From: Amycolatopsis pittospori
GTDB lineage: Bacteria > Actinomycetota > Actinomycetes > Mycobacteriales > Pseudonocardiaceae
Direction: 5' to 3'
DNA: 50,032 nucleotides
NCBI RefSeq assembly: GCF_013870525.1
Contig: NZ_JACBXD010000058.1
Coordinates: 1-50,032 of the forward strand
In this document: in pieces, positions 1 through 8,330 of the stretch
Layout: each line of letters begins with the position of its first letter
Numbering within the stretch: position 1 is the first letter of the stretch
Made by a program: the position numbers and the translations under genes
The notes under the pieces: generated by a model
The model's database searches: none
The model's input: the letters and a program-made list of their open reading frames with translations, nothing else
What the model was told of the DNA's origin: nothing

Positions 1-1
1 G

Positions 2-1813
2 GTCCGCCCGTGGCAGCAGGACCGGCGCGACGAACCCGACGCGACCCGGTTCATCCCGCGCACCCCCGGTGTCCCGATGGGATCGCGCTGGCCGGTCGCC
101 GACCCCGACGTCCTCCGCCCGTACGACCAGCTCGCCACGCAGGTCATGCCGGCGATCAAGGACGCGCCGCTGGTCAAACCGCGGCCGGGGGAGACCGGCG
201 AACAGGACGTCGCCGCCCCGGCGAAGGCGCCGTCGATCGCGAAGGCCAGTGGCCGGATGGCGATCGCGTCGCTGATCAGCCGGATCACCGGCTTCGCCTG
301 GAAGCTGCTGCTGGTCGCGGCCATCGGCGCCAAGGTCGAGAACGACTCGTTCAACGTCGCCAACACGATGCCGAACATCATCTTCGAGCTGCTGATGGGC
401 GGCGTGCTGTCCAGCCTCGTCGTCCCGCTGCTCGTGCGATCGCAGGACGACAAGGACGGCGGCGAGGCGTACACCCAGCGACTGGTCACGGTCGCCGGCA
501 CGCTGCTCGTCTTCGGGACGGCCATCGCGGTCTTCGCGGCACCGCTGATCACCAAGCTCTACGTCGACGACAAGGGTCAGGCCAACCCCGAGCTGGTCAC
601 CGCGTTCGCGTACCTGCTGCTGCCGCAGATCTTCTTCTACGGCGTGTTCGCGCTGCTCTCGGCGGTGCTGAACGCGAAGAACGTCTTCGGCCCGACGGCC
701 TGGGCGCCGGTGATCAACAACTTCGTCGTCATCTTCACGATCCTCGTGGTCTGGATCATGCCGGGGAACATCTCGACCGATCCGGTGTCGATCACCGACC
801 CGAAGGTGCTGACGCTGGGTCTCGGCGTGACCGCGGGCATCGTGGCGCAGTCGGTGCTGCTGATCCCGCCGCTGCTGCGGTCCGGGTTCAAGTTCAAATG
901 GCGCTGGGGCATCGACAAGCGGATGAAGGAGTTCGGCGGGCTCGCTCTCTGGACCGTCGGCTACGTCGCGGTCAGCCAGGTCGGCTACACGATCACCACC
1001 CGCGTCCTGACCAGCGGTTCGCAGGGCGGTGTGACCGCGTACAGCAACGCCTGGCTGCTCTTCCAGCTGCCGTACGGCGTCATCGGCGTCTCGCTGCTGA
1101 CCGCGATCATGCCGAGGATGAGCCGCGCGGCCGCCGACGGCGACCACAAGAAGCTGATCGGCGACCTCTCCTACGCGTCCCGCATCTCGACGGTGATGCT
1201 CGTGCCGATTTCGGCCGTCATGACCGTTGTCGGCGGTTCTGTCGGTATCGCCCTGTTCACCTTGGGCAAGGGCTCGGTCGAGGACGCGTCGCGAATGGGC
1301 GAGGCGCTCGCCATCTGCGCGTTCGCGCTGCTGCCGTACGCGCTGGTCATGCTGCAGATGCGGGTGTTCTACGCGATGAAGGACGCGCGGACGCCGGTGC
1401 TGATCATGATCGTGATGACCGTGGTCAAGGTGCCGCTGCTCTACCTGTGCCCGGCCCTGCTGTCGCCGGACAACATCGTGCTCGGCGTGATGATGGTCAA
1501 CGGCCTCACGTTCGTCGTCGGCGCGATCCTCGGTCAGGTGTGGCTGTGGGTGACGCTCGGGAATCTCCGGAGCAAGCGGGTTCTCGGGGTGATCCTCTTC
1601 ACGCTCGTCGCGAGTGTGCTCGGAGTGGGCGCGGCATGGCTCGCCGGGCAGATCGTCCCCGACTCGTTCGGGCCTACTTTCCAAGCCTGGGTGAAACTTT
1701 TCCTGCAGACGGCGGTCGGGATCGTGGTGTCGTTCGGCGTGCTCATGGCCCTGAAGGTCGAGGAATTGAAGCCCGCCACGGCGAGGATCACCCGGTTGAT
1801 CAAGCGCGGGTAA
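2..1813 (+). CDS. murJ: Lipid II flippase MurJ (MviN), 5' end outside window
   Basis: This is the integral membrane flippase that moves lipid II across the plasma membrane for peptidoglycan synthesis. The reading frame is open from base 2 and has no obvious start, so the N-terminal cytoplasmic part lies outside the window. An internal ATG at 77 is too far into conserved sequence to be trusted as the start. From about residue 80 the protein is a series of hydrophobic helices typical of the MATE-like MurJ fold, with the early segments SRITGFAWK and NTMPNIIFELLMGG that are characteristic of the family. It ends just after the membrane region with a short basic tail. In Mycobacterium tuberculosis MurJ (Rv3910) is fused to a pseudokinase and an extracytoplasmic domain; here those parts form the separate gene that starts 79 bases downstream, so the two products probably work as a complex. 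Confidence 0.93.
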   Translation, partial: VRPWQQDRRDEPDATRFIPRTPGVPMGSRWPVADPDVLRPYDQLATQVMPAIKDAPLVKPRPGETGEQDVAAPAKAPSIAKASGRMAIASLISRITGFAWKLLLVAAIGAKVENDSFNVANTMPNIIFELLMGGVLSSLVVPLLVRSQDDKDGGEAYTQRLVTVAGTLLVFGTAIAVFAAPLITKLYVDDKGQANPELVTAFAYLLLPQIFFYGVFALLSAVLNAKNVFGPTAWAPVINNFVVIFTILVVWIMPGNISTDPVSITDPKVLTLGLGVTAGIVAQSVLLIPPLLRSGFKFKWRWGIDKRMKEFGGLALWTVGYVAVSQVGYTITTRVLTSGSQGGVTAYSNAWLLFQLPYGVIGVSLLTAIMPRMSRAAADGDHKKLIGDLSYASRISTVMLVPISAVMTVVGGSVGIALFTLGKGSVEDASRMGEALAICAFALLPYALVMLQMRVFYAMKDARTPVLIMIVMTVVKVPLLYLCPALLSPDNIVLGVMMVNGLTFVVGAILGQVWLWVTLGNLRSKRVLGVILFTLVASVLGVGAAWLAGQIVPDSFGPTFQAWVKLFLQTAVGIVVSFGVLMALKVEELKPATARITRLIKRG

Positions 1814-1891
1814 CGATTCACGCACGGATGGCGCGCGTTCACGCGTCGTATTCTGGGTACCCTCGGGGCGGGAGCTACGCGGGAGAGTGCG

Positions 1892-3493
1892 GTGGATACG
1901 AGACGGAGCGAACAGGCAGGGGAGGCGAGCCAGGTGGGCATCCGGGCCCAAGGCGGGTCGCTGGCCCCTGGCCGGGTCGTCGGTGACGGCCGGTATCGCC
2001 TGCTCGCACAGTTCGGGGTGGACGAAAGAGCCGCCGCGCACCTTTGGCGTGCCCGCGATGGGCAGCTGAAGCGTGACGTGGCGCTGACCCTGCTGGTCGG
2101 TGACCCGGCGGACGCGGAAGCCGCGAGGCTCGCGCGCCGGACACTGGAGCGGGCGGCGCACGCGTCGAAGTTCGGTCATGGCGGGGTCGCGCGCGTCCTC
2201 GACGTGCTGAGCCTCGGTAGCGGCGTGACGTCGAGCGAAGGTCTACTCGGGGTCGTCGTGGCGGAATGGACCAAGGGCAGCGACCTGGTCGACCTCGTGT
2301 CGCAGCGCCCGGTGGCGCCCGCCGCCGCGGCCCGGATGGTGCAGGCGCTGGCGGAAGCCGTCGACCACGCGCACCAGAACGGTCTCGTCCTCGGCCTCGA
2401 CCATCCGCAGCGGCTGCGGCTGACCCCGGACGGCGCGCTGAAGCTCGCCTTCCCCGGCCCGCTGCCCGAAGCGACCCTCCGCGACGACGTCAAGGCACTC
2501 GGCGCTGTCCTCTACCTGCTGCTGACCGGCCGATGGGCACTGCCCGGCGGGCCCGCCGCGATCCCGGCGGCGCCGCACGCGCCGACCGGACGCGTCATCC
2601 CGCCGCGGTCGCTGGTGCCGACCGTCCCGGTCGAACTGTCCTCGCTCGCCGTCCGCACCATCGAGGACGGCGGCCACGGGGGCATCCGCACCAGCGCGGC
2701 CATCCTCCGGGTGCTGGACCAGGCCGCCGAGGCCGAGGAACGCACCCAGCTGATCAAGGCCGTCGGCGAGGAAGAAGCCCCCGCCGAATCGGACGGCACG
2801 GTCTGGACGACGAAGAAGCCGGTCAAGGACGTCGCGCGGCGCAAGAAGCTGGCGTTCGGCGTGACCGTGCTGGTCGTCGCGACCGTGGTCATCCTGGCCT
2901 GGGGCGGGATGATGCTGATCAACCTGTTCCAGGGCGAGTCGAAGTCGAGCGGACCGCAGATCAACGTGGCCCAGCCGTCGTCGTCGCAGGTGGCGCCCCC
3001 GCCGGGAGAGCAACCGCCGCCCGCCCAGCCGCCGCCAGCGCCCGCGCTGGGCGCGCCGGTGAAGCCGTCCGCGGTCACCGTCTACAACCCGGGCAGCAAG
3101 GGCGACAGCCCCGGCCGCGCCAGGAACGCGACCGACGGCCAGGCCGGCACGTCGTGGAAGACCGACGAGTACGACAAGCAGTTCCCGGTCCTCAAGGACG
3201 GCGTCGGGCTGATCGTCACCTTCAAGGACCCCATCAACCTGAGCCAGATCAAGATCGACGCGGGAAGCCCCGGCTCGAAGGTCGAGATCCGCTCGGCGGA
3301 CAAGAAGAACCCGAAGATCGACGAGACGAAGGTCGTCGGGAACGGGGAGCTCGCCGCCGGCGAATCGACGATCGCTTTGCAGCAGCCGCAACAGGGTCAG
3401 TACTTCATCATCTGGATCACACAACTGGGTGAAGATGAGGACGGCAAGTTCGTCACCGAACTCAAAGAGCTGACGTTCCTGCCTGCGGGGTGA
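1892..3493 (+). CDS. Membrane-anchored pseudokinase with extracytoplasmic discoidin-like domain, MurJ partner
   Basis: The N-terminal 300 residues follow a Ser/Thr kinase fold, but the catalytic motifs are gone: where HRD is expected the sequence reads GLDHPQ, and the DFG position reads AFPG. It is therefore very probably a pseudokinase. One membrane segment lies at about residues 321-345, followed by a Pro/Gln-rich linker and a C-terminal beta-rich domain (about 390-533) resembling the discoidin/CBM-like domain at the end of mycobacterial MviN. In mycobacteria the equivalent domain is phosphorylated by PknB and recruits FhaA to control MurJ (established for Rv3910); that role here is inferred. 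The GTG at 1892 has GGGAGAG upstream. An in-frame GTG at 1934 has a better-placed GGAGG (1921-1925), so the true start may be 42 bases downstream. Confidence 0.88.
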   Translation: MDTRRSEQAGEASQVGIRAQGGSLAPGRVVGDGRYRLLAQFGVDERAAAHLWRARDGQLKRDVALTLLVGDPADAEAARLARRTLERAAHASKFGHGGVARVLDVLSLGSGVTSSEGLLGVVVAEWTKGSDLVDLVSQRPVAPAAAARMVQALAEAVDHAHQNGLVLGLDHPQRLRLTPDGALKLAFPGPLPEATLRDDVKALGAVLYLLLTGRWALPGGPAAIPAAPHAPTGRVIPPRSLVPTVPVELSSLAVRTIEDGGHGGIRTSAAILRVLDQAAEAEERTQLIKAVGEEEAPAESDGTVWTTKKPVKDVARRKKLAFGVTVLVVATVVILAWGGMMLINLFQGESKSSGPQINVAQPSSSQVAPPPGEQPPPAQPPPAPALGAPVKPSAVTVYNPGSKGDSPGRARNATDGQAGTSWKTDEYDKQFPVLKDGVGLIVTFKDPINLSQIKIDAGSPGSKVEIRSADKKNPKIDETKVVGNGELAAGESTIALQQPQQGQYFIIWITQLGEDEDGKFVTELKELTFLPAG

Positions 3494-3592
3494 CGCCGCA
3501 CACCGGGTCAATGTCTTCGAGGCGCGCGCTATCGTCACCCGCCCGCGCACGTCGCGTTCGAGTGACACGGCCCTGTCAGTAGGCTCTCCCGG

Positions 3593-4252
3593 GTGACAGC
3601 TGCAGCTCCCACGGACGCGGATCTCATAGCGGCGCACGCCGCTGGGGACCCGCACGCGTTCAGTGAACTGGTCCAGCGACATCGAGACCGCATGTGGGCG
3701 GTGGCCCTGCGCACCGTGCGGGATCCGGAAGAAGCCGCGGACGCCCTGCAGGACGCCTTCATCTCCGCGTTCCGCGCGGCGGGCAACTTCAGGGCCGAAT
3801 CGCAGGTCACGACGTGGCTGCACCGCATCGTCGTGAACGCCTGCCTCGACCGTATCCGGCGCCGTCAGGCCAGACCGACCGTCCCGCTGCCCGAGACCGG
3901 GCAGTTCAACGAGCCCGCCTCGCCTCGCGACTCCATGTCCGAGCGTGAGACGAGCCTCGTGGTCAAGGAAGCCCTCGACCTGCTTCCCGAAGAGCAACGT
4001 GCCCCGATCGTGTTGGTCGACGTCGAGGGATACTCCGTCGCTGAGACGGCGAAGATGCTCGGTATCGCCGAGGGCACGGTCAAGAGCAGGTGTGCTCGAG
4101 GTCGCGGAAAGCTCGCGAAGGTTCTCGGACATCTGCGGAACCCCGATGCGATTGCGAACGTCCCAACTCACGAAAGCAAACGAGAGCGCGCTACCCCGAA
4201 ACGGGGTGCCAGGCGTCCTCAGGGCACGCCGGGTGACGGGGAGGGACGATGA
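3593..4252 (+). CDS. sigM: ECF RNA polymerase sigma factor SigM
   Basis: This is a group IV (ECF) sigma factor of 219 residues. Region 2 is clear (ELVQRHRDRMWAVALR and DPEEAADALQDAFISAFRA), and region 4 carries the helix-turn-helix YSVAETAKMLGIAEGTVKSR. The last 35 residues are a basic, poorly conserved tail. Its stop overlaps the start of the next gene in an ATGA arrangement (4249-4252), the usual translational coupling of an ECF sigma to its anti-sigma factor. Position between murJ and trxB matches sigM of mycobacteria (Rv3911). In that genus SigM controls ESX-4 and cell-surface genes; the regulon here cannot be read from this window. GTG start at 3593. Confidence 0.92.
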   Translation: MTAAAPTDADLIAAHAAGDPHAFSELVQRHRDRMWAVALRTVRDPEEAADALQDAFISAFRAAGNFRAESQVTTWLHRIVVNACLDRIRRRQARPTVPLPETGQFNEPASPRDSMSERETSLVVKEALDLLPEEQRAPIVLVDVEGYSVAETAKMLGIAEGTVKSRCARGRGKLAKVLGHLRNPDAIANVPTHESKRERATPKRGARRPQGTPGDGEGR

Positions 4253-5043
4253 CAGACGAGAGCAGGGGGATCGGTGGGACCGTCGGTCCGCCGTGGTCTG
4301 TCGATGTGCTCGCCGACCTGCACGCAGGCGTGCTGGACGAGCGGGAGGCGGCCGAACTCTGGCCGCTGGTGAACGCCGACCCCGAAGCACTGGCGATCAT
4401 CGAAGCACTTGAAGCGACCACGGCCGACCTCGCGGAACTCGCGAACGAGCCGGTCGCACCGATGCCCGCGGAATTCGCGGCACGGATCGACGCGGCGCTG
4501 GCCGCCGAGATGCAGACCCGGCAGGCGTCGCCTGGGTTTCCGGGCGCGCCCCAGGGGCAGGCGCAGGTCGCCCCGGTGGTGGACCTCGCGGCTGCACGGC
4601 GGCGGCGGAACAAACGGATCGGCTGGGGCGCGGGGATAGCGACCGTTGCCGCGGCGGCCATCGCCGCGGTCGCGATCGTCGTCCCGACTTCGCAGCAGTC
4701 GAGCCCGGACGGCGGCGTCGCACAGCCTCCGCCCGCTCCCGTCGGCCCTTCGGTCGGTGGGGACGGCGGCGGTGCCGAAGCACTCGTCGGCAAGGCGATC
4801 GGCGTCCGCGACTTCGGTTCGCTGAAGACCGAAGAGCGGCTCGACGTCTGCGTCGAGGCCGCCGGTCTGGATCCCGACGTGCGACCGGAGGGCATCCGGC
4901 CGGTCAACGTCGCGGGCAAGGACGGCGTGATGGTGATCTACACCACAGGCAAACTCGCCCAGTTCCGCATAGTGGCCTTCGGTGCCGACTGCGGCCCGGG
5001 CAACCCGGCGATCCTGTTCGACAAAATCATCGGACAGAAGTAG
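4249..5043 (+). CDS. Probable membrane anti-sigma-M factor (RsmA-like)
   Basis: The protein has 264 residues: an acidic cytoplasmic N-terminal domain (about 1-120), one membrane helix at about 123-145, a Pro/Gly-rich linker and an extracytoplasmic domain of about 90 residues with two cysteines. It lacks the HxxxCxxC zinc motif of ZAS-type anti-sigma factors, so inhibition would be by a zinc-free fold. The 4-base overlap with sigM and its location match RsmA (Rv3912). Function is assigned from position, topology and coupling, not from a strong sequence motif. A strong terminator follows directly, so sigM and this gene form a self-contained unit separate from trxB. Confidence 0.8.
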   Translation: MTDESRGIGGTVGPPWSVDVLADLHAGVLDEREAAELWPLVNADPEALAIIEALEATTADLAELANEPVAPMPAEFAARIDAALAAEMQTRQASPGFPGAPQGQAQVAPVVDLAAARRRRNKRIGWGAGIATVAAAAIAAVAIVVPTSQQSSPDGGVAQPPPAPVGPSVGGDGGGAEALVGKAIGVRDFGSLKTEERLDVCVEAAGLDPDVRPEGIRPVNVAGKDGVMVIYTTGKLAQFRIVAFGADCGPGNPAILFDKIIGQK

Positions 5044-5060
5044 CCGGCCGAAACCTCACT

Positions 5061-5110
5061 GGTCCCTCGCTCCCCACCAGCCTCGATATCGGGGGAGCGG
5101 GGGACCTTTG
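5061..5110 (+). terminator. Rho-independent terminator after the anti-sigma gene
   Basis: A 15-bp stem (5061-5075 pairing with 5092-5106, one G-U pair, GC-rich) is followed by CTTTG. It lies 17 bases after the stop codon and separates the sigM unit from trxB-trxA. Confidence 0.85.
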
Positions 5111-5116
5111 CTATCG

Positions 5117-5140
5117 CGCTAGGTTTTCTAGCGGCGCTAG
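5117..5140. repeat. Three alternating CGCTAG hexamers between terminator and trxB promoter
   Basis: CGCTAG (5117-5122), its reverse complement CTAGCG (5128-5133) and CGCTAG again (5135-5140) form two adjacent inverted pairs about 55 bases upstream of the predicted trxB -35 element. This could be an operator, but no regulator is recognised for it. Confidence 0.4.
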
Positions 5141-5193
5141 AGGTCGGATGTCATGGCTGCCGCAATCGTGGAGAAGTAGCGGCGGTCACCGCC

Positions 5194-5220
5194 GGGAACA
5201 CCGCCACCTACGATCGTGTT
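5194..5220 (+). promoter_or_regulatory. SigH/SigR-type oxidative stress promoter of trxB-trxA
   Basis: GGGAAC (5194-5199), an 18-base spacer and GTT (5218-5220, within TGTTG) match the actinobacterial thiol-stress sigma factor consensus (GGGAAT/C-N18-19-GTT for Streptomyces SigR and Mycobacterium SigH). Transcription would begin near 5228, about 30 bases before the trxB start, leaving room for the GGAGG ribosome site. trxB is a classical target of this regulon. Confidence 0.8.
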
Positions 5221-5259
5221 GAGCCTGGTGAACAGGTCACTACGAGCGGAGGTCCACGG

Positions 5260-6255
5260 GTGGCTGCCGAGGAGATCAGGAACCTGATCATTGTGGGATC
5301 GGGTCCTGCGGGGTACACCGCCGCCGTTTACGCGGCACGAGCACAACTCGAACCGCTGGTGTTCGAGGGCACTCAGTTCGGCGGTGCGTTGATGACGACG
5401 ACGGAGGTCGAGAACTTCCCCGGCTTCCGCGAAGGCATCCAGGGTCCCGACCTCATGGAAGAGATGCGCGAGCAGGCCAAGCGTTTCGGCGCCGACCTGC
5501 GCCAGGAGGACGTCGAGTCCGTCGAGCTGACCGGTGACGTCAAGTACGTCGTCGCGAACGGCAAGCGCTACGCGGCCCGCGCGGTCGTGCTCTCGATGGG
5601 TGCCGCGGCCCGCTATCTGAACGTCCCGGGTGAGCAGGAACTGCTCGGCCGCGGTGTTTCGGCCTGTGCGACCTGCGACGGCTTCTTCTTCCGCGACCAC
5701 GACATCGTGGTCGCCGGCGGCGGCGACTCCGCGATGGAGGAGGCGACCTTCCTGACGAAGTTCGCCAAGTCCGTCACGATCGTCCACCGCCGCGAGGAGT
5801 TCCGCGCCTCCCGGATCATGCTGGAGCGGGCCCGCGAGAACGAGAAGATCAAGTGGGCGCTCAACAAGCAGATCACCGGGGTCGAGGGTGAGGGCAAGGT
5901 CGAAGGCCTGAAGCTCAAGGACACGGTGACCGGCGAGGAGTCCCAGCTGGACGTCACCGGTTTCTTCGTCGCGATCGGCCACGACCCGCGCAGCGAACTG
6001 GTACGCGGCCAGGTCGACCTCGACGAGGACGGTTACGTGGTCACCAAGGGCCGGACGTCCTACACGAACCTGCCCGGCGTTTTCGCGGCCGGCGACCTGG
6101 TGGACCGCACCTACCGGCAGGCGATCACCGCCGCCGGTTCGGGCTGCGCCGCCGCGATCGACGCGGAACGATGGCTGGCGGAGCACGCCGGTGTCGAGAC
6201 CGCTCAGGAGACCCCCGAGCTGGTCGGCGGCGGCTACGGCGCCACCGCCAACTGA
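5260..6255 (+). CDS. trxB: Thioredoxin-disulfide reductase
   Basis: This cytoplasmic FAD enzyme passes electrons from NADPH to thioredoxin. The 331 residues contain the FAD motif GSGPAGYTAAVYAA near residue 13, the redox pair CATC at residues 136-139, the NADPH motif GGGDSAMEE, and a C-terminal FAD contact (GVFAAGDLVD). Length is normal for bacterial low-Mr TrxB. The GTG at 5260 is chosen because GCGGAGGT (5247-5254) sits just upstream and the N terminus MAAEEIRNLIIVGSGPAG matches the family. It is followed after 41 bases by trxA, giving the usual reductase-thioredoxin operon, and is preceded by a thiol-stress promoter. Confidence 0.97.
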   Translation: MAAEEIRNLIIVGSGPAGYTAAVYAARAQLEPLVFEGTQFGGALMTTTEVENFPGFREGIQGPDLMEEMREQAKRFGADLRQEDVESVELTGDVKYVVANGKRYAARAVVLSMGAAARYLNVPGEQELLGRGVSACATCDGFFFRDHDIVVAGGGDSAMEEATFLTKFAKSVTIVHRREEFRASRIMLERARENEKIKWALNKQITGVEGEGKVEGLKLKDTVTGEESQLDVTGFFVAIGHDPRSELVRGQVDLDEDGYVVTKGRTSYTNLPGVFAAGDLVDRTYRQAITAAGSGCAAAIDAERWLAEHAGVETAQETPELVGGGYGATAN

Positions 6256-6296
6256 CCTTCGCAGCATCCCGTTCACCACCCCCAGGAGGAGACACC

Positions 6297-6620
6297 ATGG
6301 CCAACACCGTGACGGTGACCGACAAGACCTTCGTCGACGACGTGCTCACGAGCGACAAGCCCGTGCTGGTCGACTTCTGGGCGACCTGGTGCGGCCCGTG
6401 CAAGATGGTCGCCCCGGTGCTCGAGGAGATCGCGGCGGAGAACGGCGAAAAGCTGACCATCGCGAAGCTCGACATCGACGCGAACCCGAACACGGCGCGT
6501 GACTACCAGGTGATGTCGATCCCGACGCTGATCCTGTTCCAGGGCGGCAAGCCGGTGAAGCAGATCGTGGGCGCCAAGCCGAAGGCCGCGCTGCTCTCGG
6601 ACCTCGCCGACGTCCTCTGA
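6297..6620 (+). CDS. trxA: Thioredoxin
   Basis: This is a 107-residue classical thioredoxin that reduces disulfides in cytoplasmic proteins using electrons from TrxB. The active site WCGPC is at residues 31-35, the cis-proline loop MSIPTLILF follows, and the fold is complete. The ATG at 6297 has a strong AGGAGGA (6284-6290). An upstream extension of this frame into trxB is possible but not supported. It is the second gene of the trxB operon and is closed by a terminator about 20 bases downstream. Confidence 0.97.
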   Translation: MANTVTVTDKTFVDDVLTSDKPVLVDFWATWCGPCKMVAPVLEEIAAENGEKLTIAKLDIDANPNTARDYQVMSIPTLILFQGGKPVKQIVGAKPKAALLSDLADVL

Positions 6621-6638
6621 TCTCGCGTTTCACCTGCC

Positions 6639-6675
6639 GAAACCCGGGGCCTGCCCAGGCTCCGGGTTTCGTCGT
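6639..6675 (+). terminator. Terminator after trxA
   Basis: CGAAACCCGG (6639-6648) pairs perfectly with CCGGGTTTCG (6662-6671). A T tract is short, as is usual in high-GC actinomycetes. Confidence 0.75.
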
Positions 6676-6693
6676 TCCGGAGACCGGGTATTT

Positions 6694-6727
6694 CCGAGGG
6701 TCACGGGAACATGATCATGGCCCTCGG
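6694..6727. repeat. Inverted repeat upstream of cwlM
   Basis: CCGAGGG (6694-6700) and CCCTCGG (6721-6727) flank an internal 10-bp palindrome CATGATCATG (6710-6719). It lies 155 bases before the cwlM start and may be an operator or a second hairpin; no binding protein is recognised. Confidence 0.35.
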
Positions 6728-6881
6728 ACGGGTTCCACGAACGGGGACTTGACGCACCGACCGGGCCTCCGCGCTCACCGAGAGTTCACAGGGCACAATA
6801 GAGCACCGGGGTTCTCCCCGCAGAGTTTTCACGCCGTGCACCGAGCTCGATTCGGTGCCCCAAAGGAAGAGCGAGGAGTGC

Positions 6882-8030
6882 ATGCGGGTACTCCGCCGCG
6901 GTGACGCCGGACCGGACGTCGCCGAGATCAGGTCCACGCTGGCGGCGATGGAGCTGCTCCCGCCGGTGACCGAATCCGGGGAGTACGAGGTATTCGACAC
7001 GCCGATGGAGCACGCTGTACGGGCGTTCCAGCAGGGTCGTGGACTCATCACCGACGGTCTGGTGGGTCCCGCGACCTATCAGGCGCTCCGTGGCGCGGGC
7101 TTCCACCTCGGCAGCCGCCCGCTCGGCTTCATGTTCTCGGCCCCCTTGCAGGGTGACGACGTCTTCGCTCTTCAGGAGCGGCTGACCGAGCTCGGTTTCG
7201 ACGCCGGCCGCCCGGACGGGCACTTCGGCGCGCAGACCGAGCGCGCGCTCAAGACCTTCCAGCGCGACATGCGCCTGACCGCCGACGGCATCTGCGGTCC
7301 GGCCACCATCCGCGAACTGCACCGCCTTTCGTCGCCGCGTGCCCGCGGCGGCCGCCCGGTCTTCCTGCGCGAGCAGGAGCAGGTGCGCCAGGCCGGTCCC
7401 CGGCTGCGCGGCAAGCGCATCGTGATCGACCCGGGCCACGGCGGCGAGGACCTCGGCGTCGTCGCCGGCGAGCTGCGTGAAGCGGACATCGCCTGGGATC
7501 TGGCGCGGCGGCTCGAAGGCCGCATGCAGGCCACGGGTATGGAGGCACTGATCTCGCGCGGCCCGAACCAGAGCCCCAGCGAGGGTGAGCGCGCCAAGTT
7601 CGCGAACGAGGCGGGCGCCGACCTGTTCCTTTCGCTGCACAACGACAGGAACCCCTCGCCCAAGGCGCAGGGTGTCGCGAGCTTCCATTTCGGCACCGGC
7701 AACGGCACCACGTCGACCGTCGGTGAGCTGCTGGCGGGCTTCATCCAGCGCGAGCTGGCCGCCCGGACGGGCATGCTCGACTGCCGCACGCACTACAAGA
7801 CCTGGGAGATCTTCACCCGCACCCGCTGCCCGGCGGTGCGGATCGAGATCGGCTACCTGACCAACCCCGAGGACAGCCGCAAACTGGCCGACCCGGCTTT
7901 CCGCGACGTCGTCGCCGAAGGCATCTTGGTCGCCGTGAAGCGTCTGTACCTCCTCGGCGAAGGCGACCAGCCGACCGGCACGTTCACCTTCGCGGACGTC
8001 CTGGCCCACGAACTCGCCAAAGCGGAGTAG
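6882..8030 (+). CDS. cwlM: N-acetylmuramoyl-L-alanine amidase family protein CwlM
   Basis: Two peptidoglycan-binding-type-1 repeats (roughly residues 1-70 and 80-150) precede an Amidase_3 domain beginning at RIVIDPGHGG (about residue 180). The expected zinc ligands and catalytic Glu are present as DPGHGGED, the Glu of READI, SLHNDR and VRIEIGYLTN. There is no signal peptide, which fits the mycobacterial protein: there CwlM is cytoplasmic, is phosphorylated by PknB, activates MurA and also binds FhaA and MurJ. Whether the enzyme also cuts peptidoglycan here is not shown. The ATG at 6882 is preferred; a GTG 27 bases upstream would add nine non-conserved residues. Location after trxA matches Rv3915. 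Confidence 0.9.
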   Translation: MRVLRRGDAGPDVAEIRSTLAAMELLPPVTESGEYEVFDTPMEHAVRAFQQGRGLITDGLVGPATYQALRGAGFHLGSRPLGFMFSAPLQGDDVFALQERLTELGFDAGRPDGHFGAQTERALKTFQRDMRLTADGICGPATIRELHRLSSPRARGGRPVFLREQEQVRQAGPRLRGKRIVIDPGHGGEDLGVVAGELREADIAWDLARRLEGRMQATGMEALISRGPNQSPSEGERAKFANEAGADLFLSLHNDRNPSPKAQGVASFHFGTGNGTTSTVGELLAGFIQRELAARTGMLDCRTHYKTWEIFTRTRCPAVRIEIGYLTNPEDSRKLADPAFRDVVAEGILVAVKRLYLLGEGDQPTGTFTFADVLAHELAKAE

Positions 8031-8082
8031 CCAGTCCTCCACACCCGCACGCGGGCGCACTTCCCCCTGCCGACGCGCTCGG

Positions 8083-8096
8083 CACAACCGGTTGTG
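8083..8096. repeat. 14-bp palindrome after cwlM
   Basis: CACAACCGGTTGTG is a perfect palindrome between the convergent cwlM and acetyltransferase genes. It may help terminate transcription from either side, or be a protein site. Confidence 0.4.
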
Positions 8097-8184
8097 TGCC
8101 CCCTCGCCCGACCACGCCACCCCTAGAGCCGACCGGTGCGCAGCCCCCGCCCTTCCCGGGGGGGCGTCCCCAGGTCCAGCCTAC

Positions 8185-8247
8185 CCATCCACAGATTTTC
8201 CACCGCTCCTATCAGCGATCTGTGGATAACTCGGCGGGTTACCCACA
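8185..8247. other. DnaA-box cluster in the cwlM/acetyltransferase intergenic region
   Basis: The 300-base gap 8031-8330 contains no gene. It holds a perfect DnaA box TGTGGATAA (8221-8229), an 8/9 box TTACCCACA (8239-8247) and two 7/9 candidates (8185-8193, 8196-8204). Consensus used: TTRTCCACA on either strand. This is about 12 kb from oriC. Confidence 0.55.
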
Positions 8248-8330
8248 GCTGTCCCCAACCCGGGGGATGGCTGCTGCGCGCACCTGAAAACTCTGCTAGA
8301 GCGGTGCGGTGAAGGGCGGAGCGGGGACGC

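Noticed and set aside
10..1986. Long open frame on the plus strand over murJ
   Set aside because: It is Arg/Gly-rich out-of-frame translation of high-GC DNA; the murJ frame has clear membrane helices and family motifs.
2243..4390. Long open frame on the minus strand over the pseudokinase and sigM
   Set aside because: It is antisense to two well-supported genes and has biased composition without domains.
6705..6734. Second possible SigH/SigR promoter upstream of cwlM
   Set aside because: GGGAAC and GTT are 21 bases apart, outside the 18-19 base spacing that trxB shows.
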